Source: Sphaerisporangium fuscum
GTDB lineage: Bacteria > Actinomycetota > Actinomycetes > Streptosporangiales > Streptosporangiaceae
NCBI RefSeq assembly: GCF_018531465.1
Contig: NZ_JAHDTF010000014.1
Location: forward strand, 1 to 64,000
Direction: 5' to 3'
Length of the DNA stretch: 64,000 nt
Below the pieces are notes generated by a model. It saw only the letters and a list, made by a program, of their open reading frames with translations, had not been told where the DNA came from and did not search any database. This document shows, in pieces, positions 26,579 to 35,689 of the stretch; position 1 is the first letter of the stretch; each line of letters begins with the position of its first letter. Position numbers and translations under genes: made by a program.

Positions 26579-27598
26579 TCACTTCGCCGCGGGCACGGGG
26601 TTGGCACGGTGGGCGAGCGGCTCGTGGCGGACGTAACGGGCCACCTCGCCCGCGACGATCGTCGCCGCCTTGGCCGCCGTCTCCTTGCTGGCCCCGGCCA
26701 GGTGCGGGGTCATCACCAGGTTGGGGGTCGTGAGGAGGCGGGACCCGGCCGGGATGGGCTCCTCGGGGAAGACGTCCAGGGCCGCGCCGAACAGGTGCCC
26801 GGATTCCAGGGCGTCGCACAGGGCGTCGTAGTCCAGCAGCGAGCCCCTCGCGCAGTTCACCAGCACGGACCCGCGGGGCATGAGGGCGATCTGGGCGGCG
26901 CCGATCATGTGGACCGTCTCGGGGGTCGCCCGGGCGTGCAGGGAGACGAACCGCGAGCGGGTCAGCAGCTCGTCGAGGGAGACCTTGCCGGGCAGGTCGA
27001 CGTAGGGGTCGAACACCAGGACCTCGGCGCCGAACCCTTCCAGGATGCGCGCCACCCGCCTGCCGATCGCCCCGTAGCCCACCAGGCCGACGGTGCCGCC
27101 CTCCAGCTCGGGACCGACCTTGTCGTACATGTAGTAGTCGCCGCGCCACTCCCCCCGCGCCAGGTCGGCGTGGGTCTGGGGGATGCGGCGGGTGGCCGCG
27201 AGCAGCATGGCGAGCGTGTGCTCGGCGGTGGCCACGGCGTTGCGGCCGGGCGCGAAGGTGACGGCGATCCCGGCTTCGGTGGCGGCCTCGAGGTTGGCGT
27301 TCACCGGTCCGCCACGGCTGACGCAGAACAGCTTCAGGTCGGGGCAGGCGTCGATGACACGCCGGGTCAGGGGAGCCATCTGGGTGACGCAGATCTCGAC
27401 GTCCCTCAGCGCCTCGATCAGCTGCTCCTCCACGTCGGACGCCTCGTCCACCTCGCCCACCCGGCCGAACGGCTCGACGGGCCACGGGAGGGTGAGTTCG
27501 CGGATGTCCAGGTCGCCGGGAACCTCGTGTCTGAGCGCGTCGACGAACAGGCGGTTCTGCACGAAGTGGTCACCCGCGGCGAGGATGCGGATCGTCAA
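26579..27598 (-). CDS. D-isomer-specific 2-hydroxyacid dehydrogenase
   Basis: 339 residues. The NAD-binding motif GLVGYGAIGRRVARIL sits mid-protein. Catalytic residues are recognisable as Arg in NCARGSLLDYDAL, Glu in LDVFPEEPIP and His in TPHLAGAS. The start is TTG 27598, which overlaps the preceding TGA as TTGA, matching the coupled style of the operon. It oxidises or reduces a 2-hydroxyacid with NAD(P). As last gene of the sugar operon it probably acts on the acid produced from the phosphorylated substrate, but the chemistry is unassigned. Confidence 0.88.
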   Translation of the reverse strand: MTIRILAAGDHFVQNRLFVDALRHEVPGDLDIRELTLPWPVEPFGRVGEVDEASDVEEQLIEALRDVEICVTQMAPLTRRVIDACPDLKLFCVSRGGPVNANLEAATEAGIAVTFAPGRNAVATAEHTLAMLLAATRRIPQTHADLARGEWRGDYYMYDKVGPELEGGTVGLVGYGAIGRRVARILEGFGAEVLVFDPYVDLPGKVSLDELLTRSRFVSLHARATPETVHMIGAAQIALMPRGSVLVNCARGSLLDYDALCDALESGHLFGAALDVFPEEPIPAGSRLLTTPNLVMTPHLAGASKETAAKAATIVAGEVARYVRHEPLAHRANPVPAAK

Positions 27599-28209
27599 CG
27601 AACGGCTCCAATCGGGGAGTTGAACTGCATCATCGCGACCTGCCCGTCCCGAACGCGGAGCTCGGTGACGGCGCAGTTGTCCAGACCGGGGAACAGCCGC
27701 CGGTAGGAACCGAGCGGCACCCCGATGAGCCGGCACAGTGCCAGCCTGATCGCCGTCGAGTGCGCCACCACCAGCACCCTCCCATCGGGATGAGCCGCGC
27801 AGATGTCGTCCAGAGCGGCGACGAATCGGGCGGCGGCCCGGTGGGGGTCCTCCCCCTCGGGCAACGGGTTGGCGGCGGGATCGGCCTCGAAGGCGGCGCG
27901 GGCCTCAGGGAAGCGGTCGCGCATCTCGGCGGAGGTCAGCCCCTCGCCCCGGCCGAAGTCCAGCTCGCGAAGGCGATCGTCCACCCGCACCTCGACCCCG
28001 GCCCTGCCGGCGGCCGCCGCGGCGGTGATGCTCGCCCTGCTCAGCGTCGAGGCCCAGACCGCGGCCAGCCCGGCGGTCGCGGCCCATTCGGCGAGCCGCG
28101 CGGCCTGGGCGTGCCCCAGAGGGGTGAGCTCGACGTCGCTGATCCCGGCGTAACGGTTCTCTGCGTGCCACACGGTCTCGCCGTGGCGCACCAGTACGAG
28201 CTGGGTCAT
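27595..28209 (-). CDS. Histidine phosphatase (phosphoglycerate-mutase-like)
   Basis: 204 residues. LVLVRHGETVWHAENRYAG carries the phosphoaccepting His in RHG (His 9) and its Arg. RELDFGRGEGLT supplies the Glu region and VLVVAHSTAIR the second His. The family removes or moves phosphates on small molecules. ATG 28209 overlaps the kinase stop by 4 bp. Sitting between two kinases and a dehydrogenase, it is likely a sugar-phosphate phosphatase in the pathway rather than a glycolytic mutase. Confidence 0.9.
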   Translation of the reverse strand: MTQLVLVRHGETVWHAENRYAGISDVELTPLGHAQAARLAEWAATAGLAAVWASTLSRASITAAAAAGRAGVEVRVDDRLRELDFGRGEGLTSAEMRDRFPEARAAFEADPAANPLPEGEDPHRAAARFVAALDDICAAHPDGRVLVVAHSTAIRLALCRLIGVPLGSYRRLFPGLDNCAVTELRVRDGQVAMMQFNSPIGAVR

Positions 28210-29648
28210 GCCTTCCTCTCGCGGGCGTGTGCGGCCGAGTGCGAGGGGAGCCAGCCGCGGTCTTCCAGTTCGTCGACGAAGCGCAGGTAGTGCTCGCGCA
28301 GGTCCGTCCTTCCGGACGGTTCCACGATCTCTCGCGTTCGTACCATTCCCTCCGCCGCGGACGGCCCCGCGGCGAGCACCGCCATGCCGAGCGCCGGTTC
28401 GGCGTTCTCCCGAAGGATCACGGGCCGCCCGAGGACGTCGGCTCGCAGGCGGTTCCAGTAGGCGCTGCGGGTGGCCCCGCCCGTGAGGACCACCTCGCCG
28501 TCCATGGGGGCGCCGAGCAGGTCCAGGTGGTCGAAGCACAGCCGTTCGATGAACGCCGCGCCCAGCAGGATGGCGGCGTAGCGGTCGACGTCGTCGTCCA
28601 CGCGGCCGAGCGTGAAGCCCTCGGCGTCCGGGGCGTCGAATGGGAACCGCTCGCCGCGCGAGACCAGGGGGTACGTCGTGGCTCCCGGCCTGCCGGGAGC
28701 GAAACGGCCGGCCGCCTGCCGGCTCAGCGCGTCGAGGTCGCGGCCGGGCAGGTCGCGCGCCAGCGCCCCGGCGCCCGTGCTCGACGCGCCGCCCGGCAGC
28801 CAGGAGCCGTCCGGCGCCCGGTGGGAGTAGACGACGCCCAGCGGGTCGTGGACGAGCTCCCGGGTGAAGCCCTTGAGCACCAGCGTGGTGCCCATCACGG
28901 AGTTCCAGCTTCCGGGGGTGAGGACGCCGGCGCCGAGCTGCGCCGCGCAGCCGTCCGTGGTGCCGGCGACGACCGGCGTCCCGAGGGGGATGCCGGTGGT
29001 CTCGGCGGCCTCGGCGCAGACCTCCCCGAGGACCGTGCCGGGGCGTACCACGTCGGGCAGCATCGAGGCGGGCACCCCGAGCGCGTCCATGACGTCGGCC
29101 GGCCACCGCTCCTCGATGAGGTCCACGCCCGTCTTCAGCGCGTTGCTCAGGTCGGTCGCGACCTCACGGCCGACGAGGCGGCGGTTCACGAAGTCGTTCT
29201 GGTGCGCGAGCCGCGCTCCCGGCGGGGCCTCGCGCAGCAGCCAGAGGAGCTTGGGCAGTGCCCACGGGGGCTGCATGCGGCGGTAGCCGAGCCGCTCCCA
29301 CACCTGCGCCCCGGCGGCGTTGACCCGGTCGACCTCCCCGGCGGCGCGCCGGTCGTCGTACATCAGCCCGGGGGTGAGGGGCCGGCCGTCGGGCGCGGTG
29401 AGCAGGACCGTTCCCGAGGTGGCGTCGACGGCGACGGCCCTGACCTCGGCGGGGGGCACCTCGCGCAGCGCCTCGCGGGTCGCGGCGGCGAGTTCGCGCC
29501 ACCACTGCTCGGGGTCCTGCTCGTGGCGTTCCCCGTCACGGTGACTGGTCAGCGGCCTGCTGGAGGCGCCGAGCACCTTCCCGTCCCCCGCGACGGCCAT
29601 CGCCCGGACGCTCTGCGTGCCCAGGTCGATGCCGATCCAGACGCTCAT
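28206..29648 (-). CDS. FGGY-family carbohydrate kinase (first of two)
   Basis: 480 residues. N-terminal GIDLGTQSVRAMAVAGDG (phosphate-1 motif), ATSGTVLL, and the C-terminal FGGY signature region LTGGATRSAYWNRLRADVLG are all present. The nearest families are xylulokinase and LsrK-type kinases. ATG 29648 overlaps the upstream kinase stop (ATGA). It phosphorylates the sugar or polyol imported by the adjacent ABC system. Sequence alone does not separate a pentulose from a tetritol or AI-2-like substrate. Confidence 0.9.
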   Translation of the reverse strand: MSVWIGIDLGTQSVRAMAVAGDGKVLGASSRPLTSHRDGERHEQDPEQWWRELAAATREALREVPPAEVRAVAVDATSGTVLLTAPDGRPLTPGLMYDDRRAAGEVDRVNAAGAQVWERLGYRRMQPPWALPKLLWLLREAPPGARLAHQNDFVNRRLVGREVATDLSNALKTGVDLIEERWPADVMDALGVPASMLPDVVRPGTVLGEVCAEAAETTGIPLGTPVVAGTTDGCAAQLGAGVLTPGSWNSVMGTTLVLKGFTRELVHDPLGVVYSHRAPDGSWLPGGASSTGAGALARDLPGRDLDALSRQAAGRFAPGRPGATTYPLVSRGERFPFDAPDAEGFTLGRVDDDVDRYAAILLGAAFIERLCFDHLDLLGAPMDGEVVLTGGATRSAYWNRLRADVLGRPVILRENAEPALGMAVLAAGPSAAEGMVRTREIVEPSGRTDLREHYLRFVDELEDRGWLPSHSAAHARERKA

Positions 29649-31132
29649 GGACGCTCCAGCGGACGGCCGCGCATCTCGCCGAGCAGCGGCCAGGTCCCGG
29701 CGGTGGTGTCGCGCAGCGCGAGGAAGTCCTGGTAGGCCGTGGCGTACGGGCCGGGCTGGGGGTGGAAGACGTCGCCGAGCCGTACGAACCGTTTGGCGGC
29801 GGTCTCCATGTCGGCGGCGGCGCCCGTCGCGACCAGGCCGATCAGGTAGGCGCCCCGGGCGCCGACCTCCGCGTCGGCCGACCGGGACACCGGCACGCCG
29901 GTGACGTCGGCGATCAGCCGTAGCCACAGGTCGCTGGCCGACCCCCCGCCGCACACCCGGAGCTCGGTCGGGGCGCCGCCCGAGGCCGCCAGGCAGTCCT
30001 GCACCACGAGCGTGAGCCCCTCCAGCACGGCGCGGGCGACGTGCTCGGGACCGTGCTCGAAGGTCAGGCCGAGGAACGAGCCCCTGGCCAGCGGGTCGGA
30101 GAACGGCGCCCGCTCCCCCGCTGGCGACAGGTAGGGCAGGAACGCCAGCCCTCCCGCGCCCGGCGGGCTCGCCGCCGCCAGTTCGCCCAGCGCGGCCGGG
30201 CCGGGCAGGCCCAGCAGGCGGCAGGCCCACTGGATGATCTCCGTACCGGCGAAGGTCGGGAAGGCCCGCAGGTAGCCGCCCGGCACGGCGATCGTGATGC
30301 CGACGGCGTCACCGTCGAGGTCAGGCTCCGCCACGATCGTCTCGGTGCACAGCGTGGTGCCCAGGATGCTGCACGCCTGGCCGCGGTCCACCGCCCCCGC
30401 GCCGATCGCGGTGGAGACGATGTCGTACGGCGCCATGACCACCGGCGTCCCGGCGGGCAACCCCAGGGACTCCCCGGCGTCCCGCGACAGCCCGGCGACC
30501 CGGTGCTCGTCGTCGCGCACCTCGGGCAGCAGCCGCGCCGCCCAATCGAGGCCGAACAGTTCCAGGAGTTCCGGGGAGTAGGCGCGTGCCCGCAGGTCCA
30601 TGAACGGCGCCGAGGCGTCGGACTCGTCGGCCGCGACCTCGCCCGTCATGCGGGAGAAGATCCACCCACCGCAGGTGAGGACGGCGGCGGAGCGGTCCAG
30701 ACGTTCGGGGTCGTGTTCCTTCAGCCACGCCAGGATCGCGTGCGGCAGCCCGGAGGCGCTGGACGAGCCGTTCACCCGGAAGGCGCGCTCGGCCACGCCG
30801 GAGCGGGTCCAGGCGTCGACGAGGCCGGCGGCGCGGGCGTCGTTCCAGAGGATCGCCGGACCGGTGGGGCGCCCCGACCGGTCCACGAGCCAGACGCCGT
30901 CCCCCTGCGCGGTGACCGCGACGAAGCCGACCGGTCCGGGCAGGCGGGACGCGACGTCGCGCACCGTGCGGGCCACCGCGTCCCAGACGAGGTCCATGTC
31001 CTGCTCGGCGTGGCCGGGGGCGGGCCGGGACACGCCGGTCTCGTGCCTGGCGACCGCCACCTCCGCGCCGGCCTCGTCGTAGCCGACCGCCTTGATCATC
31101 GTGGTGCCGGCGTCCACGCAGATGACGGCCAT
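29645..31132 (-). CDS. FGGY-family carbohydrate kinase (second of two)
   Basis: 495 residues. N-terminal CVDAGTTMIKAVGYDEAG and C-terminal RVCGGGSASDLWLRLIADVTG fix the FGGY assignment. It is clearly a different subgroup from the neighbouring kinase: the N-terminal phosphate motif is AGTTMIK instead of LGTQSVR. It resembles erythritol/glycerol-type members. ATG 31132 shares one base with the permease TGA. Two distinct kinases in one operon suggest two substrates or two phosphorylation steps. Confidence 0.9.
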   Translation of the reverse strand: MAVICVDAGTTMIKAVGYDEAGAEVAVARHETGVSRPAPGHAEQDMDLVWDAVARTVRDVASRLPGPVGFVAVTAQGDGVWLVDRSGRPTGPAILWNDARAAGLVDAWTRSGVAERAFRVNGSSSASGLPHAILAWLKEHDPERLDRSAAVLTCGGWIFSRMTGEVAADESDASAPFMDLRARAYSPELLELFGLDWAARLLPEVRDDEHRVAGLSRDAGESLGLPAGTPVVMAPYDIVSTAIGAGAVDRGQACSILGTTLCTETIVAEPDLDGDAVGITIAVPGGYLRAFPTFAGTEIIQWACRLLGLPGPAALGELAAASPPGAGGLAFLPYLSPAGERAPFSDPLARGSFLGLTFEHGPEHVARAVLEGLTLVVQDCLAASGGAPTELRVCGGGSASDLWLRLIADVTGVPVSRSADAEVGARGAYLIGLVATGAAADMETAAKRFVRLGDVFHPQPGPYATAYQDFLALRDTTAGTWPLLGEMRGRPLERP

Positions 31133-32367
31133 CAGGCACGTCCGTGGGAGGTACGCGACTTGCGTGCCACCGAGTCGACGACCACGGCCAGCAGCAGGAC
31201 GACGCCGGTCACCACGAACCTGATCGAGGAGTCGAGGTTCAGCAGCGTCAGGCCGCTGGAGATGGACTGGATGACGATGATGCCGAGCAGCGCGCCGAAG
31301 GCCGTGCCCCGCCCGCCGAACAGGCTCGTCCCGCCGATCACGGCCGCGGCGATGGCGTTGAGGTTGACGTCTCCCCCGCCGCTGCTCTGGTTGGCCGCCG
31401 CGAGCCGCGCGGCGGCCATGATGCCGCCCACCGCGGCGAACGAGGAGCACAGCACGAACACCGAGGTGTAGACGGCCTTGACGTTGATGCCGGCGCGCCG
31501 CGCCGCCTCGACGTTGCCGCCCACGGCGTACACGGCCCTGCCCCACTTCGTGCGGGACAGCAGGTAGTGCATGATCAGCACGAGCGCGACGAAGAAGACG
31601 AACATCCAGCCGACGCCCCGGGTCTGGCCGAGGTACCAGACGAAGAACAGCAGCACGACCAGCAGCGCCAGGCTCCTGACGACGAGCATGGATGTGCTCT
31701 TGGACGACAGCCCCGCCCTGCGCCGCTCCCGCGCGTGGAGGAAGCCGCTGGCGAACAGCCCGCCGGCCGCGATCACCGCGAGCGTGTACGCCAGCCAGGC
31801 CGGCAGGAAGTCGAGCTGCGCGAAGTTCACCAGAGCGGAGTCGAACGGGAGGTTGATCGACCCCTTGGTCCCGAGGACGTACAGCTGCAGGCCGAGGAAG
31901 GCCAGCAACCCGCCCATCGTGATGACGAAGCTCGGCACCCCGAACCGGTTGAACAACTGCGCGTAGACCCAGCCGATGGCCGCGCCCATCAGCACGGCGG
32001 CCGCGATGGCCAGCCACACCGGGAGCCCCTGCCCGACGAACAGCACCGCCAGCACCGCTCCCGACAGGCCGCTGACGGAACCGACCGACAGGTCGATCTG
32101 CCCGACCAGGAGCACGCACACGATGCCGAGCGCGATGACGCCGACCGCCGCCGACTCCAGGGTCAGGTTCACCAGGTTGGCGCTGGACAGGAAGATCGGG
32201 TTGAGGATCTGGAGCACGGTCCAGATCACGACGAGGCCGATGACGACGGGGATCACGCCGAGGTCGCCCCCGCGGGCCCGCTCGACCACGTCGGCCAGCG
32301 CCCCGCGCAGGCCCTCGGGTGTCCGCAACCGCTCGTCCTGGCGATCGGTGGTGACCATGGTGCTCAC
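31132..32367 (-). CDS. XylH-like ABC sugar importer permease
   Basis: 411 residues with about ten membrane helices. The GQIDLSVGSVSGL motif and the loop GNVEAARRAGINVKAVYTSVF are diagnostic of ribose/xylose-type (CUT2) permeases, and the extra length with a charged loop (LHARERRRAGLSSKST) matches XylH rather than RbsC. The start GTG 32367 forms a GTGA overlap with the ATPase stop; ATG 32358 in frame is an alternative. It forms the membrane pore with the 32364-33170 ATPase. Confidence 0.92.
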   Translation of the reverse strand: MSTMVTTDRQDERLRTPEGLRGALADVVERARGGDLGVIPVVIGLVVIWTVLQILNPIFLSSANLVNLTLESAAVGVIALGIVCVLLVGQIDLSVGSVSGLSGAVLAVLFVGQGLPVWLAIAAAVLMGAAIGWVYAQLFNRFGVPSFVITMGGLLAFLGLQLYVLGTKGSINLPFDSALVNFAQLDFLPAWLAYTLAVIAAGGLFASGFLHARERRRAGLSSKSTSMLVVRSLALLVVLLFFVWYLGQTRGVGWMFVFFVALVLIMHYLLSRTKWGRAVYAVGGNVEAARRAGINVKAVYTSVFVLCSSFAAVGGIMAAARLAAANQSSGGGDVNLNAIAAAVIGGTSLFGGRGTAFGALLGIIVIQSISSGLTLLNLDSSIRFVVTGVVLLLAVVVDSVARKSRTSHGRA

Positions 32368-33170
32368 GACGAAAGCCCTTCCTTGTGGCGTGCCTGCCTG
32401 CGGGACACCACGTTGTCGGTGGCGCCGGTGATGGCGGCGATGATGTCCTCGGTGGAGACCCCGGCCACGTCGAACACCCCGTTGTTGCGGCCGAGGCGGA
32501 GCACGGCCACCTTGTCGGCCACCGCCTTCACGTCCGCCATGTTGTGGCTGATCATGATGACGCCCAGGCCGTTGTCGCGGAGTCGCTCGACCAGGTTGAG
32601 CACCTCGGCCGTCTGGGCGACGCCCAGGGCGGCCGTCGGCTCGTCGAGGATGATGACCTTCGGGTCGCCGAGCAGCGACCTGGCGATCGCCACCGTCTGC
32701 CGCTGGCCGCCCGACAGCGCCGCCACCGGCACCCGCACGCTCGGGATCTTCGCGGAGAGCTGGCGGAGCAGCTCCCACGACCGGGTCTCCATCTCCACCT
32801 CGTTCAGCCGGAGCGGGCGGACCTCCTGACCCAGGAAGAGGTTCTGGATCACGTTGAGGTTCTCGCAGAGGGCGAGGTCCTGGAAGACCGTGGCGATGCC
32901 GAGCCTGTGCGCCGCCGCCGGAGTCGGGATGTGGACCTCTTCCGACTGGAAGGTGATCGTGCCGGAGTCCGGAGGATGCACGCCCGACAGGATCTTCACC
33001 AGCGTCGACTTGCCGGCGCCGTTGTCACCGACGACGGCGACGACCTGCCCCGCGGCCACATCGAGGTCGACGTCGGTGAGCGCGGCGACGGCGCCGAAGG
33101 TCTTGGTGATCCCGCGCAGGGACAGGACACCGTCGGATTCCCGGGTGTCCGGGTGCCGGGTGGAGGACAC
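32364..33170 (-). CDS. ABC sugar importer ATP-binding subunit (single domain)
   Basis: 268 residues, one ABC domain instead of the tandem pair in RbsA/XylG. Walker A GDNGAGKSTL, signature ALSGGQRQTVAIARSLL, Walker B VIILDEPTAALG and H-loop ISHNMADVKAVAD are intact. It starts at GTG 33170 with AGGAGC about 6 bp upstream, 11 bp after the binding-protein stop. A single-domain subunit implies a homodimer, as in FrcA-type fructose/ribose importers. Confidence 0.92.
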   Translation of the reverse strand: MSSTRHPDTRESDGVLSLRGITKTFGAVAALTDVDLDVAAGQVVAVVGDNGAGKSTLVKILSGVHPPDSGTITFQSEEVHIPTPAAAHRLGIATVFQDLALCENLNVIQNLFLGQEVRPLRLNEVEMETRSWELLRQLSAKIPSVRVPVAALSGGQRQTVAIARSLLGDPKVIILDEPTAALGVAQTAEVLNLVERLRDNGLGVIMISHNMADVKAVADKVAVLRLGRNNGVFDVAGVSTEDIIAAITGATDNVVSRRQARHKEGLSS

Positions 33171-33181
33171 TGTGGCTCCTG

Positions 33182-34288
33182 CTACTTGATGCCGAGGTCG
33201 GCGCAGCCCTTGGCGTACTCGCCCGTGCAGACCTCGGAGGCCTTCATGATCCCGCTGTCGAACAGGACCTCTTTGATGTTGTCCTTGGTGACGACCGTGG
33301 GGACGAACAGCTCGGAGGGGGTGTTGTAGAGCGTCGCCTTGCCGGCGGGCTTCTTGCCCTGCATGAAGTCGTAGGCCGTGACCGCCGCGGCCTCGGCCAC
33401 GATCTTGATCGGCTTGGAGATCGTGTTGTACTGGTCGCCCTTGATGATGCGCTGGGCGGCGGCGACCTCGGCGTCGTTGCCGGTCACCGGGGGTACCTTC
33501 ACGCCCGCGGCCTTGAACGCGGCGATGGTGCCGCCACCGGTGCCGTCGTTGGCGGCCACCACGCCCGCGATCTGGTCGCGGAACTGGGTGATCTGGCCGC
33601 TGACCCAGGTCTGGGCCTTCTCGGGCTGCCAGTCGGGGGTGTCGTACTCGGCGAGCAGCTTGAAACCGCTCGGGTCGACCGCGCTGTGGATGCCCTTCTT
33701 GATCAGGCCGGCCGCGGCGTCGGTGGGAGAACCGTTGACCTGGAGCAGGCCGCCCTTGGCGCCGTCCTTCTTGAGGCGGTCGACCAGCGACTGGGCGATC
33801 ATGTTGCCGATCTTCTCGTTGTCGAACGAGATGTAGTAGTCGGCGGGCGTCGCCGGGATGGGCCGGTCGTAGGCGATGACCGGCACCTGCTGCGACTGGG
33901 CGGTCTTGACGATGGTGGCCGCGGCGGCGGAGTCGACCGGGTCGATCACGATGGCCTTGACGCCCTGGGCGAGCGCCGAGTTGGCCTGCTGCTGCTGCTT
34001 GGCGGCGTCGGAGTCGGCGTTCTGGTAGATGACGGTGCAGCTCGGGCAGAGCTGCTTCATCTTGGCCTCGAAGAGCGGCTTGTCGGCGAGCTCGTACCTG
34101 GTCGACGCGAGGTCCGGCATGAGGAAGGCCACCTTGGCGTTCTCCACGGCGCCGTTCCCGGATCCGGAGTTCGACCCGGTGCCCGATCCGCTGCTCGTCG
34201 CGCCGGTGGAGCCGCAGGCCGCCAGGGCCGCACTCGCGATGACCGCCACTGCGGCGATCGCGGAGGTCCGCCTCTTCGCTGTGTTCAC
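33182..34288 (-). CDS. Sugar-binding lipoprotein of an ABC importer (XylF/RbsB-like)
   Basis: 368 residues from GTG 34288, which has GAGGAAAG seven bases upstream; the longer GTG 34303 start lacks such a site. The signal peptide ends in lipobox LAAC (Cys 25), so it is a membrane-anchored lipoprotein. The periplasmic-binding fold (VENAKVAFLMPDLASTRYE, VPVIAYDRPIP, VVAANDGTGGGTIAAFK, VPPVTGNDAEV) is that of XylF. It is the first gene of the operon, so it is expressed most strongly. Confidence 0.93.
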   Translation of the reverse strand: MNTAKRRTSAIAAVAVIASAALAACGSTGATSSGSGTGSNSGSGNGAVENAKVAFLMPDLASTRYELADKPLFEAKMKQLCPSCTVIYQNADSDAAKQQQQANSALAQGVKAIVIDPVDSAAAATIVKTAQSQQVPVIAYDRPIPATPADYYISFDNEKIGNMIAQSLVDRLKKDGAKGGLLQVNGSPTDAAAGLIKKGIHSAVDPSGFKLLAEYDTPDWQPEKAQTWVSGQITQFRDQIAGVVAANDGTGGGTIAAFKAAGVKVPPVTGNDAEVAAAQRIIKGDQYNTISKPIKIVAEAAAVTAYDFMQGKKPAGKATLYNTPSELFVPTVVTKDNIKEVLFDSGIMKASEVCTGEYAKGCADLGIK

Positions 34289-34410
34289 CAGTTCTTTCCT
34301 CACTTGCTACGTCCTCGCGGAGCTGTTTTGCGGCACATCCCCCGAGATGCCGCACACGGCCGTCTCACACACGGCGGTGTGCTGTGGTGCGGCCCACCGT
34401 AGCGCGACAC

Positions 34411-34440
34411 GGAATATCTGTCCAGAACGAATGTTCAGCC
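34411..34440 (-). promoter_or_regulatory. Candidate SorC-family operator upstream of the sugar operon
   Basis: GAAC-GAAT-GTTC (34425-34436) is a perfect inverted repeat; read on the minus strand it is TGAACATTCGTTC. The same TGAACAT-NN-GT core recurs in front of the regulator gene. The site lies about 140 bp before the binding-protein start with AT-rich GATATT next to it. The rest of the 34289-34681 gap shows only an imperfect CACACGGC/GCGGTGTG inverted repeat near 34355-34380. Confidence 0.5.
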
Positions 34441-34681
34441 GATCGGCGGTCGGTGTTCACCTGGGGGATCGTGGGGGGTACGGTCAGCGGACCGCCGCGA
34501 GCAGCGTATGCGCACCCGCCCGGACTCGGCGAACAGACCCTTCCCCTGACCAGGCACTTTCCACGCCGGCAGACACCGATCACCCGACAGATTCGGTCCG
34601 CCGGAGAGGCACGCGTACGCGGGCAGGCTCGGCCAGGCGCAGCGCCAAGCCCTCGGCACCCGCCCTGCCACCGGGACAGGC

Positions 34682-35641
34682 TCAGCGGACCGCTGCGAGC
34701 AGGCTCTCCGCCGTCAGGGTGTCGGTCACGAGCTGGTTGAAGTAGCCGCCCTTGGCGCCGGCGACGATGGACAGGACCTTCTCCGCGCCGACCGCCACCG
34801 CGATCGAGAAGGGGATGCGGCGCAGCTCGTCGACGCTGGTCGCCACGAGTCTCTCGCTGCCCGGATACCCGACGGGCTCCCCGTCCCGGTCGTAGAAACG
34901 CGAGCACACGTCACCGACCGCCTCACGCAGGCTTTCCGCGTCCCGCGGCACGAAGGCGGGCGTGACCTGCCGCATCAACGGCGGCGAGCCGACGCCCATG
35001 ATCGCGCACTTGGCCTCTCCCCACAGGTCCATGACCTTGCGCACCGACGGCTCGTGCTTCAGGGAGTAGAACAGCTCCGGACCGGGGAGTGCGGGCGCGT
35101 AGAGGTAGGCGGGCACCCCTCCGACCCGTTCGGCCAGCAGGCGCGTGGTCTCGTTGGTCTGGAACCAGGGCTGCGGATCTTCCTTCCCGCCGACCGCCGG
35201 TGCGATCGTGACGCCGGGGAAATGCCCGAGGTTCTCGCGCGCGCACTCGTACACGGTGCTGCCGGAGGACACCAGCACGATGTCGCCGGGCTCCAGTCCG
35301 ACCGTGGCGAGCGCCCTGGCCAGGCCGGGGGCCAGCCACGGCCCCAGGGCCGGGCCACCGACCTTGGGCACCAGATGGACGCGCTGGATCCCCAGGGCCT
35401 GCGCGACGTCGGCGGCGAGCACGCCCTCCTCGAAGGCCGCCGGCCTGTGCACACGGATCTCCACGATGCCCAGCTTGCGCGCCTCGGTCAGCAACCGGCT
35501 CACGGTCGCCCTGCTCACACCCAGCCGTCTCGCGATGTCGGCCTGGGTCGCGTCCTCCAGGTAGTACTGCGACGCCGCCGCGTACATGAGTTCCACGGGG
35601 AACCGGCCCGGTGCCTCGGGTGCAGCGTCGGCGGCGTTCAT
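34682..35641 (-). CDS. SorC/DeoR-family sugar-binding transcriptional regulator
   Basis: 319 residues from ATG 35641, which has AGGGAGC about 9 bp upstream. The N-terminal helix-turn-helix (about 18-45, ATQADIARRLGVSRATVSRLL) is followed by the sugar-isomerase-like effector domain (IVLVSSGSTVYECA, VGGKEDPQ, AIMGVGSPP, SIVAGAKGGYFNQLVTD). The family senses phosphorylated sugars, for example LsrR and SorC. It is upstream of, and in the same direction as, the sugar operon with a separate promoter, and it likely controls both. Confidence 0.92.
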   Translation of the reverse strand: MNAADAAPEAPGRFPVELMYAAASQYYLEDATQADIARRLGVSRATVSRLLTEARKLGIVEIRVHRPAAFEEGVLAADVAQALGIQRVHLVPKVGGPALGPWLAPGLARALATVGLEPGDIVLVSSGSTVYECARENLGHFPGVTIAPAVGGKEDPQPWFQTNETTRLLAERVGGVPAYLYAPALPGPELFYSLKHEPSVRKVMDLWGEAKCAIMGVGSPPLMRQVTPAFVPRDAESLREAVGDVCSRFYDRDGEPVGYPGSERLVATSVDELRRIPFSIAVAVGAEKVLSIVAGAKGGYFNQLVTDTLTAESLLAAVR

Positions 35642-35663
35642 GCGCGCGAGCTCCCTTGCTCTG

Positions 35664-35689
35664 TGAACATATGTGCTGAACGGATTATA
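35664..35689 (-). promoter_or_regulatory. Promoter and operator of the SorC-family gene
   Basis: On the minus strand a consensus TATAAT (35689-35684) is followed immediately by the element TGAACATATGTGCTGAAC (plus strand 35664-35681), which carries two TGAAC half-sites over the probable transcript start. The -35 is weak (GGAGGA). The overlap of operator and start site suggests autoregulation. Confidence 0.6.

Noticed and set aside
28206..35641. An AI-2 (Lsr) uptake system
   Set aside because: SorC regulator, FGGY kinase and importer fit, but LsrF and LsrG equivalents are absent and the extra genes differ.
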